Shown: one piece after another, positions 1 to 11,000 of the stretch
Position numbering within the stretch: the stretch's first letter is position 1
How the letters are laid out: each line of letters opens with the position of its first letter
DNA from: Trematomus loennbergii
Taxonomy: Eukaryota > Chordata > Actinopteri > Perciformes > Nototheniidae
NCBI GenBank assembly: GCA_012861695.1
Contig: JAAOOA010000095.1
Location: 700,885 to 764,884 of the forward strand
Direction: 5' to 3'
Length of the DNA stretch: 64,000 bases
Program-made: the position numbers and the translations under genes
The notes under the pieces: generated by a model
Databases searched by the model: none
Told to the model about the DNA's origin: nothing
What the model saw: only the letters and a program-made list of their open reading frames with translations

Positions 1-57
1 GGAGGACGAGGATCGAGGATTCGAGGATCGAGGATCGAGGATCGAGGAGCGATAATC
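1..57. repeat. GGATCGA heptamer tandem array, cut by window start
   Basis: Tandem copies of the 7-bp unit GGATCGA, ending in the variant gaggagcgataatcgagg. The same array with the same flanks occurs at 42048-42130, 44844-44924 and, shortened, at about 26996-27030. The left edge is lost at the window boundary. Confidence 0.8.
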
Positions 58-94
58 GAGGAACACAGACCATCCTCCGGTGAAATCCTCATCC

Positions 95-136
95 ACCCCG
101 CCCCGCCCCCTTACTGTGTATCACTCACTGATTGGA
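95..136 (+). promoter_or_regulatory. Candidate promoter segment upstream of NLR copy A
   Basis: A double GC-box-like run (cccgccccgccccc, about 98-112) is followed about 20 bp later by an inverted CCAAT box (gattgg, 130-135). In the fuller paralogous copies at 41980 and 44778 this is preceded by an ETS-like site (accggaagtg) and a YY1-like site (gcgccatcttg). Motif clustering only; no transcription start can be read from the sequence. Confidence 0.35.
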
Positions 137-1402
137 TGATGCAGCGCATGCACTGATCTGATGCTTCTTAACATGAGAGCAGTTTCCCAGCATAGAAAAA
201 AAAACACATGAAACTCACAGGACTCACTCCTCAGTTTATACTGTGTTTGTTTCAATGATGTATCATCTAGTTAAAAACGTGTGATATATCTGAACAACAA
301 AGTGGACAAAAAACATTTAATTAATTATTGGAAACATTTTTCATGATCTCCAATTCATTTTTATTATGAACACAATACAATTAAAAGAGAGACAGATTTA
401 ATGTCTGTCAGCAGGAACAGCTTTTTTCGTTTGACATTTGTATTTATTGTCATTTCCATTCAGTCACAGCTGAGACATGAATTACGTGATTAAGTGTAGT
501 GCCGTTACTTCATGTTATTTTTATGTCTCCAACAATACCGTTATGATAATGCAACCTCTGTTCACATTTATTTAAACCACAATATTTCTGTTATGCTTTC
601 TCTTCTCTCAATTATTTTCTTTCTAGTGTGCACTCAAAGAAATATTCAACTATTTTTTGTTTATACATTTTAAGAATGGCTTTTATCTGTTTTTGAAAAT
701 GAGTTCTTATTTCTTAATTTATTTGGGTCTACAACAGATGATACAAATGTTTATGTCAGTAAATGTGTACTAACAGAGGCGGGGGTGTTGTGAATACACG
801 AGGACAGAGCTGGCTGCTGTCAGACGAACAGCTATGCGGCGTCATCACAAACGGACGTCGCTTCACGTGACACTCCGGAGGAAAGGACGTCCCATTGCTC
901 TTAAAACTAATTTCCCTGCTTCTTCTACCTTCTCGTGGTTTCCTTGCGTCTCTCCATGCTTCCCTGGTGGGAGGGACTAAGACGCAAGGAAAAGACGCAA
1001 GTGAGGGACGCAAGGATTGAAGTTAAGAGAAGTGAGATGCAGACTAAAAGCCATTTGAGTCAGTTGTTGTCTGTGTTAAAGCTTTTGTGTAACCTTCAGG
1101 AAATCCTGGTTCTTAGCGACGTCGGTGGGCGTTAAGTGAACTGCAGTTAGCATCCTGGGCATGAACTCAGTGACGTTATCCACTAAAGACAGATGTGTTT
1201 ACGTTAGCTTCACACTGCTGGCTGTAGGGCAGCTGAAGAGACGAGAGGCACTTTGTAGATAAACTTCACGTCTTTAGGATTTTCTCTGAAAATCTTCCCG
1301 AGTCCTTCACATAGAGAGCAGTCCACGGCTGATAGAGGACACTCAGAAAGTCTGGAAGGTTCATCTGTTGGGCAACACAGAGCGATTTATACCATTACAT
1401 TG

Positions 1403-1620
1403 TAAAGGGGCGGTGGTGGCAAAGTCCATAGGGACTTGGCTTGGGAACCAGAGAGTCACCGGTTCAAGACCCCGGAAGACCAAGTGCTACCCAGGTGTCC
1501 CTGAGCAAGGCACCGTTCCCTACACTGCTCCCCGGGCGCCGTTCAAAATGGCAGCACACTGCTCCTAACACTAGGATGGATCAAATGCAGAGAAACAATT
1601 TCCCCACGAGGGATTAATAA
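1403..1620 (+). mobile_element. tRNA-derived SINE, copy 1 upstream of NLR A
   Basis: The head resembles a tRNA gene with a B-box-like segment (ggttcaagacccc) preceded by an A-box-like tggtggcaaagt. The body is followed by a tail ending in gattaataaaag and a T-rich run. It recurs about 70 bp downstream and twice in front of copy B. The tRNA-like part does not fold as an intact tRNA gene, so this is a SINE, not a tRNA. Confidence 0.65.
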
Positions 1621-1692
1621 AAGTCCATCTTTTTTTAAAGGTGACTTTAGATTTAACATATTTTCATCAGTTTTTCTCCAGCGGTTCAATGT

Positions 1693-1905
1693 ATGGGCGG
1701 TGGTGGCAAAGTCCGTAGGGACTTGGCTGGGAACCAGAGAGTCACCGGTTCAAGACCCCGGAAGACCAAGTGCTACCCAGGTGTCCCTGAGCAAGGCAGC
1801 GTTCCCTACACTGCTCCCCGGGTGCCGTACATATGGCAGCCCACTGCTCCTAACACTAGGATGGATCAAATGCAGAATGTACATTTCCCCTCTGTGGGAC
1901 GATGA
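1693..1905 (+). mobile_element. tRNA-derived SINE, copy 2 upstream of NLR A
   Basis: Second copy of the SINE just upstream, with the same B-box-like ggttcaagacccc and the tail around aggatggatcaaatgcag. It ends about 45 bp before the first recognisable NLR exon. The pair is repeated at the equivalent positions upstream of copy B, so it predates the NLR duplication. Confidence 0.65.
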
Positions 1906-1948
1906 AGAGCTCCTTCTTCTTCTCTTGATGCATCTGTTTCTGTTTCAG

Positions 1949-2056
1949 GGTCCAGCAGCAGAGACCAGACTCTCCCAGCTGTCTGTCCCTAAAGAGCGAC
2001 TGGTCGAAGGAAGACTTCATAAACTTTAAAGGACGACCTCCATCTGCTGATCAGAA
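1949..2056 (+). CDS. NLR A exon: N-terminal ~36-residue repeat
   Basis: A 108-nt exon between a pyrimidine tract plus cag acceptor and a gtaagc donor. It encodes the motif [16 protein letters not shown] followed by GRPPSADQ, the short N-terminal repeat characteristic of fish NLR-C genes, in which such exons are often present in several copies. Copy A has one visible copy and copy B has three. The exon ends in phase 2, matching the next exon. Confidence 0.75.
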
Positions 2057-5000
2057 GTAAGCTGTAACTCATAGTAAGAGTCCGGTTATGATAGAATAAA
2101 ACCAGTTTGTTTAAAGTCTCGTCAGACCCCTCCTCTTGTCCAAAGTGTTTAGTTGTGAACGTCCACACTGGGAGGGGCAGTGAAACTCCATCTGAAAACT
2201 CAGGCTGTTCAGAAGCTGTTCCACCATCTCACAAACACTTCTGATGGAGGATACTGAGCCTTCATCAAAGTCACAACCAGCTCTACTGCCAGGTGAACCC
2301 TGACCCCTGCTATGGTGCTGGAGGTGGAGCTGGGGGGGTAACGGGGGCTGGTGTAAGAACTGTCCCTAGGTCTTTCCTTTTCCTGATGAACAGCTGTTAG
2401 CCAGCTGCAGAGTCCAGTATCTATCCACACAGCCACGTTTCAGGAAGACCAGAATGAAGGATGGACAGAATCCTCTGGTCTTCAACAGTAGCTGGAAATA
2501 AATATTCCTGTAGTGCAAAGTTCCCGCTGACGCACAGGACCACCAGCCTGTTCCCCTGTCCTCCTTCACCCTGAGTGTGTCTCTGTGTGGACAGACATAA
2601 TGTGAGCTAATGCTTCATGATTCCTCCACAGAGGGGACCAGGAGAGCTCGGAGGTTCCCGGTGGTCAGTCTGCCCAGCAGCATCAGACACAGCTGGACTC
2701 CATATTTACGGTGAGTACATGTACTACAGATACTTTACCTCTCTTCTGCTCACAGTCATCTCCATGCTGCACTTTTAGAGAGTCAGTCTGTCCGGATCTG
2801 ATGTTTGGATCCATGGTTTATAGTTTGTGTCGTTCATGTGATGTTCCAGCTGCTGGAGGACCACATCGTCACCTTTGTGAAGAGCGAGCTGAAGAAGATC
2901 CAGAAGGCTCTGAGTTCAGATTACCCAGAAGGCTTAGAGAGTCAGAGTGAGGATGAGGAGGTGTTGGAGGCTGAGGATGAAGAGCAGAGGAGGAGCAGAG
3001 AGGCATTCTGAACATCACACTGCACTTCCTGAGGAGCATGAAGCAGGAGGAGCTGGCTGACCGTCTGCACAGCAGTAAGAGGGTTTCTATAAGATTTAAC
3101 ACTCTGGATAAATGTCTCATCTGCTGATGTCTCAAGGACCAACATATATCCATATTTTATTCAGAGAACCAGAGTTACAGTGTGACCAATGATCTTTTGT
3201 TGTGTTCTTTCAGAAACCTTTGCTGGAGTGTCAGCGTAAACTTAAATCCACCCTGAAGGAGAGGTTCCAGTGTGTGTTTGAGGGCATTGCTAAAGCAGGA
3301 AACCCAACCCTTCTGAACCAGATCTACACAGAGCTCTACATCACAGAGGGGGGGTCTGCAGAGGTCAATGATGAACATGAGGTCAGACAGATTGAAACAG
3401 CATCCAGGAAACCAGACAGACCAGAAACAACCATCAGACAAGAAGACCTCTTTAAAGCCTCACCTGGAAGAGATGCACCAATCAGAGCAGTGATGACAAA
3501 GGGCGTGGCTGGCATTGGGAAAACAGTCTTAACACAGAAGTTCACTCTGGACTGGGCTGAAGGCAAAGCCAACCAGGACATCCAGTTCATATTTCCATTC
3601 ACCTTCAGAGAGCTGAATGTGGTGAGAGAGAACAAGTACAGCTTGGTGGAACTTGTTCATCACTTCTTCTCTGAAACCAGAGACGCAGGAATCTGCAGGT
3701 TTGATCAGTTCCCGGTTGTGTTCATCTTTGACGGTCTGGATGAGTGTCGACTTCCTCTGGACTTCCACAACACTGAGATCCTGACTGATGTCACAGAGTC
3801 CACCTCAGTGGATGTGCTGCTGACAAACCTCATCAGGGGGAAGCTGCTTCCCTCTGCTCGCCTCTGGATAACCACACGACCTGCAGCAGCCAATCAGATC
3901 CCTCCTGAGTGTGTGGACATGGTGACAGAGGTCCGAGGGTTCACTGACCCACAGAAGGAGGAGTACTTCAGGAAGAGATTCAGAGATCAGGAGCAGGCCG
4001 CACCATCATCTCCCACATCAAGACCTCACGAAGCCTCCACATCATGTGCCACATCCCAGTCTTCTGCTGGATCTCTGCTTCAGTTCTGGAGGAGGTGTTG
4101 AAAACCAGAGAGGGAGGAGAGCTGCCCAAGACCCTGACTGAGATGTACATCCACTTCCTGGTGGTTCAGTCCAAAGTGAAGAACGTCAAGTATGATGGAG
4201 GAGCTGAGACAGATCCACACTGGAGTCCAGAGAGCAGGAAGATGATGGAGTCTCTGGGGAAACTGGCTTTTGAGCAGCTGCAGAAAGGCAACCTGATCTT
4301 CTATGAGTCCGACCTGACAGAGTGTGGCATCGATATCAGAGCAGCCTCAGTGTACTCAGGAGTGTTCACAGGTCTTTAGAGAGGAGAGAGGACTGTACCA
4401 GGACAAGGTGTTCTGCTTCGTCCATCTGAGCGTTCAGGAGTTTCTGGCTGCTCTTCATGTCCATCTGACCTTCATCAACTCTGGAGTCAACCTGCTGGCA
4501 GAAGAACCAACAACCTCCCAGAAGTCTGAAGTCAAACCTGAACTAACACATCTCTACCAGAGTGCTGTGGACCAGGCCTTACAGAGTCCAAACGGACACC
4601 TGGACTTGTTCCTGCGCTTCTCCTGGGTCTTTCACTGGAGACCAATCAGAAACTCCTACGAGGCCTGCTGACACAGACAGGAAGTGGCTCAGAGATCAAC
4701 AGGAAACAGTCCAGTACATCAAGAAGAAGATAGAAAGGATCTGTCTGCAGAGAGAAGCATCAACCTGTTCCACTGTCTGAATGAACTGAATGATCGTTCT
4801 CTAGTGGAGCAGATCCAACAGTACCTGAGTTCAGGAAGTCTCTCCACAGATAACTGTCTCCTGCTCAGTGGTCAGCTCTGGTCTTCATCTTACTGTCATC
4901 AGGAAGATCTGGACGTGTTTGACCTGAAGAAATACTCTGCTTCAGAGGAGGCTCTTCTGAGGCTGCTGCCAGTGGTCAAAGCCTCCAACAAAGCTCTGTA

Positions 5001-8000
5001 AGTACAGAGATCATTTGATTTAGTGATCAGTTATTAATACACTGCTGTCTCTGAATAACTGTTGTCCTCATCGTCTCTTCAGGCTGAGTGGCTGTAACCT
5101 GTCAGAGAGAAGCTGTGAAGCTCTGTCCTCAGTCCTCAGCTCCCAGTCCTCAGTCTGAGAGATCTGGACCTGAGTAACAATGACCTGCAGGATTCAGGAG
5201 TGAAGCTGCTGTCTGCTGGACTGAGAGTCCACACTGTGAACTGAAGACTCTCAGGTCAGAGACCATACAGTTTGACTCAGCCATGCTGTGTGGTGTGTGG
5301 GAATACCATCATCAAAAACATAATTCAAGAGAAACGCGACACAATATATCTGTCACAATTCACAAATGGTTATTGGCACAAACTTCTTTAAAGTTGTAAA
5401 AACATCCCCCCTTGTGTACCACACACAGAAAAATATACAAAGGGCTGGGCCTTGATACTTGAATATGCTTTAAAGGAGAGGTGTCATGCTTTTCCGGTTA
5501 TTACCCGTCCCTTGTGTTATGAAGGTTTTTATGCATGTAAACGGTGTGCAGAGTCAAAAACCCTGAAAGTACACCCTGTAGCGAGTAAAACTCTAACACA
5601 GAAAATACCTCCCCCAAACGCCTCGTTGGAGATACGTCATTGTCCATTGTTTACTTCCTGGGTACGGGTAGGGATACCCAGTAGCCACGCCCAGAGCTAT
5701 GACGCGATACGGTCATGCGGTACCCGGAACGAAATGGACCAATCCATGGAGCCGTTACGTTACGTCTGCGGAGCCGTTACGTTAAGCCCCCGCTGATTGG
5801 TCCAAATTGACCAATCCACGGACTTCCTCACACACACATCTGTGGCAAGGAGCAGGCAGCTCAGCTGATTTCTCCTCCCTGGCTGCAGGCTGATAACAGA
5901 CAGTTGGGATCGTGGCGAAATTCTCTCTGCAGACCCATTCTCTCTGCAGACCCATTCTCTCTGCAGACCCATTCTCTCTGCAGACCCATTCTCTCTGCAG
6001 ACCCATTCTCACAGCGTTTATCAACCTTTGTCTTACTCAATATCAAGCCACACTTATTGTTTTTACTTCGGATGTGAGTTTGTGTGTGCTCAGGATGAGT
6101 TTGGCTGTGTTTTGCTATGTATCCTAAACAAGGAAACAACACCTCCACGGAGCTCAGCGCGATTCACAACGTCCCGACCAATCAGAGCACACTGTGCTCA
6201 CAGGGAGGGTGGGGGCTGGAGCTATTGGAGCTACAACGAGCCGTTAAAGGCAGAGAGTGAAATTCAGTGAATACACGTAGTTTACAGAGATGCTGTTTGA
6301 GAAACCAATGTTGCGGCTTTCACACCAGCGCTTTTCCCTTTCTAGCCTAGCTAGAGCTTTTCTGGTTCAGCTCCGGTTTCCCTTTTCAGCTCCCGCTCTG
6401 TTCACACCGCCCAGCTGCCGCTGCTGCGTCATGACGTCACAGTTTACGTCGCTGATTTTCTCCCACAACAACAACGGGGGGGGGGACTGCGCCGGGTCGA
6501 TGATCGTGTTGCTTTTAATCATACGAAGCCAGATTAAATTAAATAACGACTTCTCCAACCTTATACTTTTCTCCAGAGTGCCGTGGTTCATTGTTTATTA
6601 ATGTGTTTCAGCGGCATTTACCGACCGCTGCAGTGCATGCTGCTCTTCTACGGGAGTGTATTCTCCCGTTAGCTCCGGGTTAGCTCACACGGCTCTAAAG
6701 TATTCACTGTCTGACTGTCACACAAGCAGCTGATACATATCCCCAGTTCCCCTTAAGTGAATGTGTGTCAGTCTGAATTGACGCTGTTTGGTGTCAGTCT
6801 GAATTGACGCTGTTTGGCATCACAACGCTGTTATGAAAGTTTCTCTGGTATAACATGGGTGATGTTAGCATAGCAACCGAAGCTAAACTGACTACTTGCT
6901 AAGCCGTTTTCTATAGGCACATTTTACCGGCGTATTTTTCATTATGATTCTACTTGTGATAGTCAGACATGACAACCTGTGCAGCCCATGTATTGATTCC
7001 ATCCGATAGCTGCTATAATAACAAACAAAACGTCTGCCTGCTCTCCACAATGATCAATAACAGCGAACGGATGGTCAAAGTAAGGTACAAATAAACAGAA
7101 TCACACGAAGCCTGGTTAGTGTTGCCTGACTTTATAAAGTGTTTTTTTTTTTATAAGTGTGTGGTTGCCTTCTAGTCACTTTGCTCAGCGCTACTGCTTG
7201 TAGCTACTGAAGCAAAGTTAAGTAAGGTACACATTTCCTGCACGCCTCGACTTAAGAGAGACGTAAGCGACGCCGCGTCATAGCTCCGAAGCTCTTGCCT
7301 CTAGACCGACAATTTTTGGAGCTGGAAGTGAACCGCATTCCGGAGCTATGACGCGGCGCCGCTGCGGTGTGAACAGGAAAAAATGGCGCTTTTCCAGCTC
7401 CGAGCCGGAGCTGGAAAAGCGCCGGTGTGAAAGGGGCATGTGAGTTTTGAAAAATGCACAATATAAATCTATTCTAGTAGACCTCAACAATGGAATTATG
7501 ATCAGTGGAAATGGCCATGACACCTCTCCTACATACAACACAGCCTACATCTCAGCTCTCCAGAGGGTTTCATTTACTTTGTTGGCCGCTCATCCTTTAA
7601 CACAGAAGCCTCAGATTGATTATAATAAGGAGAAATAGGAAGGGTTTGTTATGCAGATAAGTTATTGGGCTGGGCTTTTTTTTTACCAACTAATTAGAAA
7701 ATGTTTTCAACTTTTATTGACTGAATTTATTTGAAAATTGGGCTTATGAACACATGAATACTTCTGTTTGATATATATATATATGTTTACATTTTAGAAG
7801 TACAATATAAGAAAAGCACAAGTGCCTCTCTAGTCTTTGTTCACATCATTCTCTATTCCTTTGTGTTATGATATTTTCATATCAATAAGACCCTTACCAT
7901 GGCTGTCCATTTGAACTGTGAAGCAGTGACTGGAGTTTTAGGTGTAGAGATGACCCAGAGGTGATGCAGTAATAAGCCCCCCCCTTCCAGTCCTGGACCC

Positions 8001-11000
8001 TCAGATGATCTGACGGCTTGTTTGTGTGTCTGCAGGCTGTCAGGCTGTCTGATCACAGAGGAAGGCTGTGATGCTCTGGCCTCAGCTTTAAACACCTCCC
8101 ATCTGAGAGAGCTGGACCTGAGCTACAATCATCCAGGAGACTCGGGGGCGAGGCTGCTGTCTGCTGGACTGGACACGCTCAGGTATGGAGAGGCACTCAG
8201 TCTGATAGAGGAGGTAGAAACTGGCTCCTATGACCTGAAGCAACCAGAGCTGATAGACCCTGACTCTTCACACTGTCTGCTGTCAGCTGTAAACATCAAA
8301 CACAAATGTTCCACAACTGAGAGGAGACCCCCCCACAGTGGGTCAATGTTCATCGTGGAACGACCAACAGAAACAGAGTGGGGGGGTTTTAATGTTCACA
8401 CAGATTTAGCACAGGAAGTGACATCATGAATAAATAAACTGATTCATTTCCAGATGTTTTTATTTTGAGTCCTAGCAAACGGCCAATCAGAAGAACCTCC
8501 CCTGGAATGAAAATAATGATTTATAAGTTATATCTCTCACAGGCTCCGCCCTCTACTGGACTCTATGGGTACTACTCTCTATCATGCTGTGCGTGCTTTC
8601 ACCTACTGAATTTACGTAAACGTAGCCGGTCAATCGGGGCGAGCCTACCTGAATGCGCGCGCAGGCCCACAGTATATAAGGCGGCTACAGCCGCCGCCCC
8701 ACTATCCTTTTTTCTCTTCAGACGAGCTGACAACCGAAGAGTTAAATAAACGTACGAAGATTAGAAGAAACGAAAAATGGACTCACCATTACTGGAATCT
8801 CGGCCATGCCCCACCTGCCTTGGTTTGATCGCGGGCACCGATCTCCACCACCTCTGTTAGAGTGTTTGGGGGACCAGGATATGGCCGAGGCGGTGCCATT
8901 CACGTTCGCCATTCCAGCGGGGCGAATGGCTCCGTTTGCCGTTGTCGGGCACTTCCGGGTTCGGTCCATGGAGGTCCACCGCCTAGGTGATGACCATGGC
9001 GGCGGAGCGCAGCTGCTCCCAGTGGGCAGCAGGCTGGGCAGGGAGCTGAAAAGAGCTCTGCCACGCTACCGCGGGACAGGGCGACTGCAGATAAACACGG
9101 GTGTGTTGGGCATCTCGCTCATTGCTGGAGATGCCCCCACCTCGCCAGATCAGAGCGATGATTTGTAGCTTGATTGTGGCCGCCGCCATTGTCTGCCGTG
9201 TGGTATCCCGGTGAGAGATCACGCCGTATGGCACTTTTAAAAAAGGACCGTGTTGATCTCCTGGGAGCCCCCGTGTTTACGGAAGGGCTCTTTGGATCGG
9301 AAAGAACACTGTCCCACACTCCCCGCCCCCTCTGTAAACTCCAGTATAGGAGCCAGCAGGTGGGCGCGTGCACGTGAGTGGAATAAACCGTAGAGCTGTC
9401 AAAGCACTGTGCGGGTTCAAGAGAGTGATGTGTGTGGAGAAATGCATTCAGTGAAAACGATTGCATTTATCCCAGAGTAAGAGTCATCTCTCTCCACACC
9501 TCCATTTTTCACCATAATGTCCGTTTCAAAGAGATGGCAGTTGACAGAGCCGCGGCCCCACGGGAGCTGCCGTGGTGCGTTCAAGAACCTCAGTAGAAAA
9601 TCGGCCCCTTTTTCTGTGTCAGCCCCCATGTCAAAACTCCCTTTTATGGAAGGTTTGACAGCGGAGTAGGCCACCAGAGAATACTACAGCTTCTTAGCTG
9701 TGGCTCCAAAATCGAAAAGAGGCCCTGTTGCAAGAAGTGTGTGTGAAAATGCATTTAGTAAAACGATTGCATTTATCCCAGAGTAAGAGTCATATCTCTC
9801 CACATTCCACATTTTCCATAATTTCTAATCCGTTTCAAGAGACGGCATTATGACGACGCGCGGCCCCCCCCCGAGAGCGGGCCGCGGTGCGTTCATGGAC
9901 AGAAGAAGCTCCGATTAATGCTTATTTCTCTCTAAGAGAAAACAGCATTATGGTGGAGCGCGCGCTCTCACGGGAGCATGCCGTGGTGCGTTCAGGGACC
10001 TCAGTTAAAAATCGGCGTTTTTTTCTCTGAGTGGAAACTACATTATAGAAAAACGGCCCTTTCTGTGTCAGCCCCCCATGGGTCAAACTTCCTTTTATGG
10101 AGGGTTTGACGGCGGAGTGGGCCACCAGAGAGTACCACAGCTTCATAGCTGCGGCGCCGCAGCTGATTGCACATCCCCTAACACAATGTTATGGGGAATG
10201 GAAAATCAGTGGTGTATTAACAGAGCGCATGGACAGGACACTGAGACTGGGTTATTCACTCCAGTTTTGCAGCATCCCTCCTCCGTTCAGAGGCAGAGAG
10301 CACATCTGTCATCCCAGGAGGAGGTTTCCTCTCAGCATGTGCACTCTCAAGTCAGAGAGAAGGGGCATTATTCCCTGTACTTCCTGGTTCCCAAGAAGAC
10401 AGGAGAATTCAGGCCCATTCTGGATCTTCAATGCCTGAACCAGCACATTGCATGCAAGAAGTTCCATATGTTAACTATGAAACAGTTACTGAGACTGGTG
10501 CAGCCAGGCGATTGGTTCACAACCATCGACCTGAAGAACGCTTACTTTCATGGCGAAATTGCTCCAAGAGCACAGAAAGTATTCGCGTTTTGCCTTCCAG
10601 GGGGTAGCCTACGAGTACAACAGACTGCCGTTCGGCTACTCCCTATCCCCACGCACGTTCAGCCATGACGCTGCAACCGCTGCGGGACCATGGCATGAGG
10701 GACGACCTCATAGTTATGGCCAGGTCCAGGGAATGGGCAATACTGCACACAGCCCAATTGATCCTACACCTAACCAAGTTGGGTTGAAAAAGAAGTTGCG
10801 GTCAATTGGAAGAAGAGCTCCCCCATACCTCACCAGCAGGTAGAATATCTGGGGGTGATGCTCGATGCAGGCAGACTACGTGTCACCCTGACAGAAAGCA
10901 GACAGGCATCCCTGCTGCGGGCAGTCTGCAGGCTGCGTCAGGGGGCGACGGTGACAGCTTTGATCATCATGCAGACTTTGGGTCTCATGACGGCTGCTCA

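Larger units (their letters stand above)
1..1035 (+). mobile_element. TE-like sequence shared by four places in the window
   Basis: Almost the whole stretch recurs at 44846-45935 upstream of NLR copy B. A related, shorter version lies at 26903-27805 inside a TTAA-flanked element. A truncated version lies at 41955-42541. The ends of the 26903-27805 version are imperfectly inverted (catttcctcgctcctcgg against catt-ccttgcgtcc read from the other end), which suggests a TIR element. No transposase is visible. It forms the upstream region of NLR copy A and carries a GC-box and an inverted CCAAT box. Confidence 0.6.
5474..7530. mobile_element. 2.06-kb TIR element inserted at TTAA (copy A only)
   Basis: The ends are inverted: ggagaggtgtcatg on the left and catgacacctctcc on the right. 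The left end abuts TTAA (5470-5473). The corresponding place in copy B (around 57081) is uninterrupted and contains a single TTAA, so B shows the empty site. Internal parts match the TTAA element at 26761-28561 in reverse orientation. No transposase ORF is seen. The TTAA target suggests mobilisation by a piggyBac-type transposase; that is inference. The right-hand TTAA is degraded. Confidence 0.6.

Noticed and set aside
1403..1905. Possible tRNA genes from B-box-like ggttcaagacccc
   Set aside because: Only the promoter boxes are tRNA-like; no full cloverleaf with anticodon arm and acceptor pairing, and the body and tail are those of a SINE.
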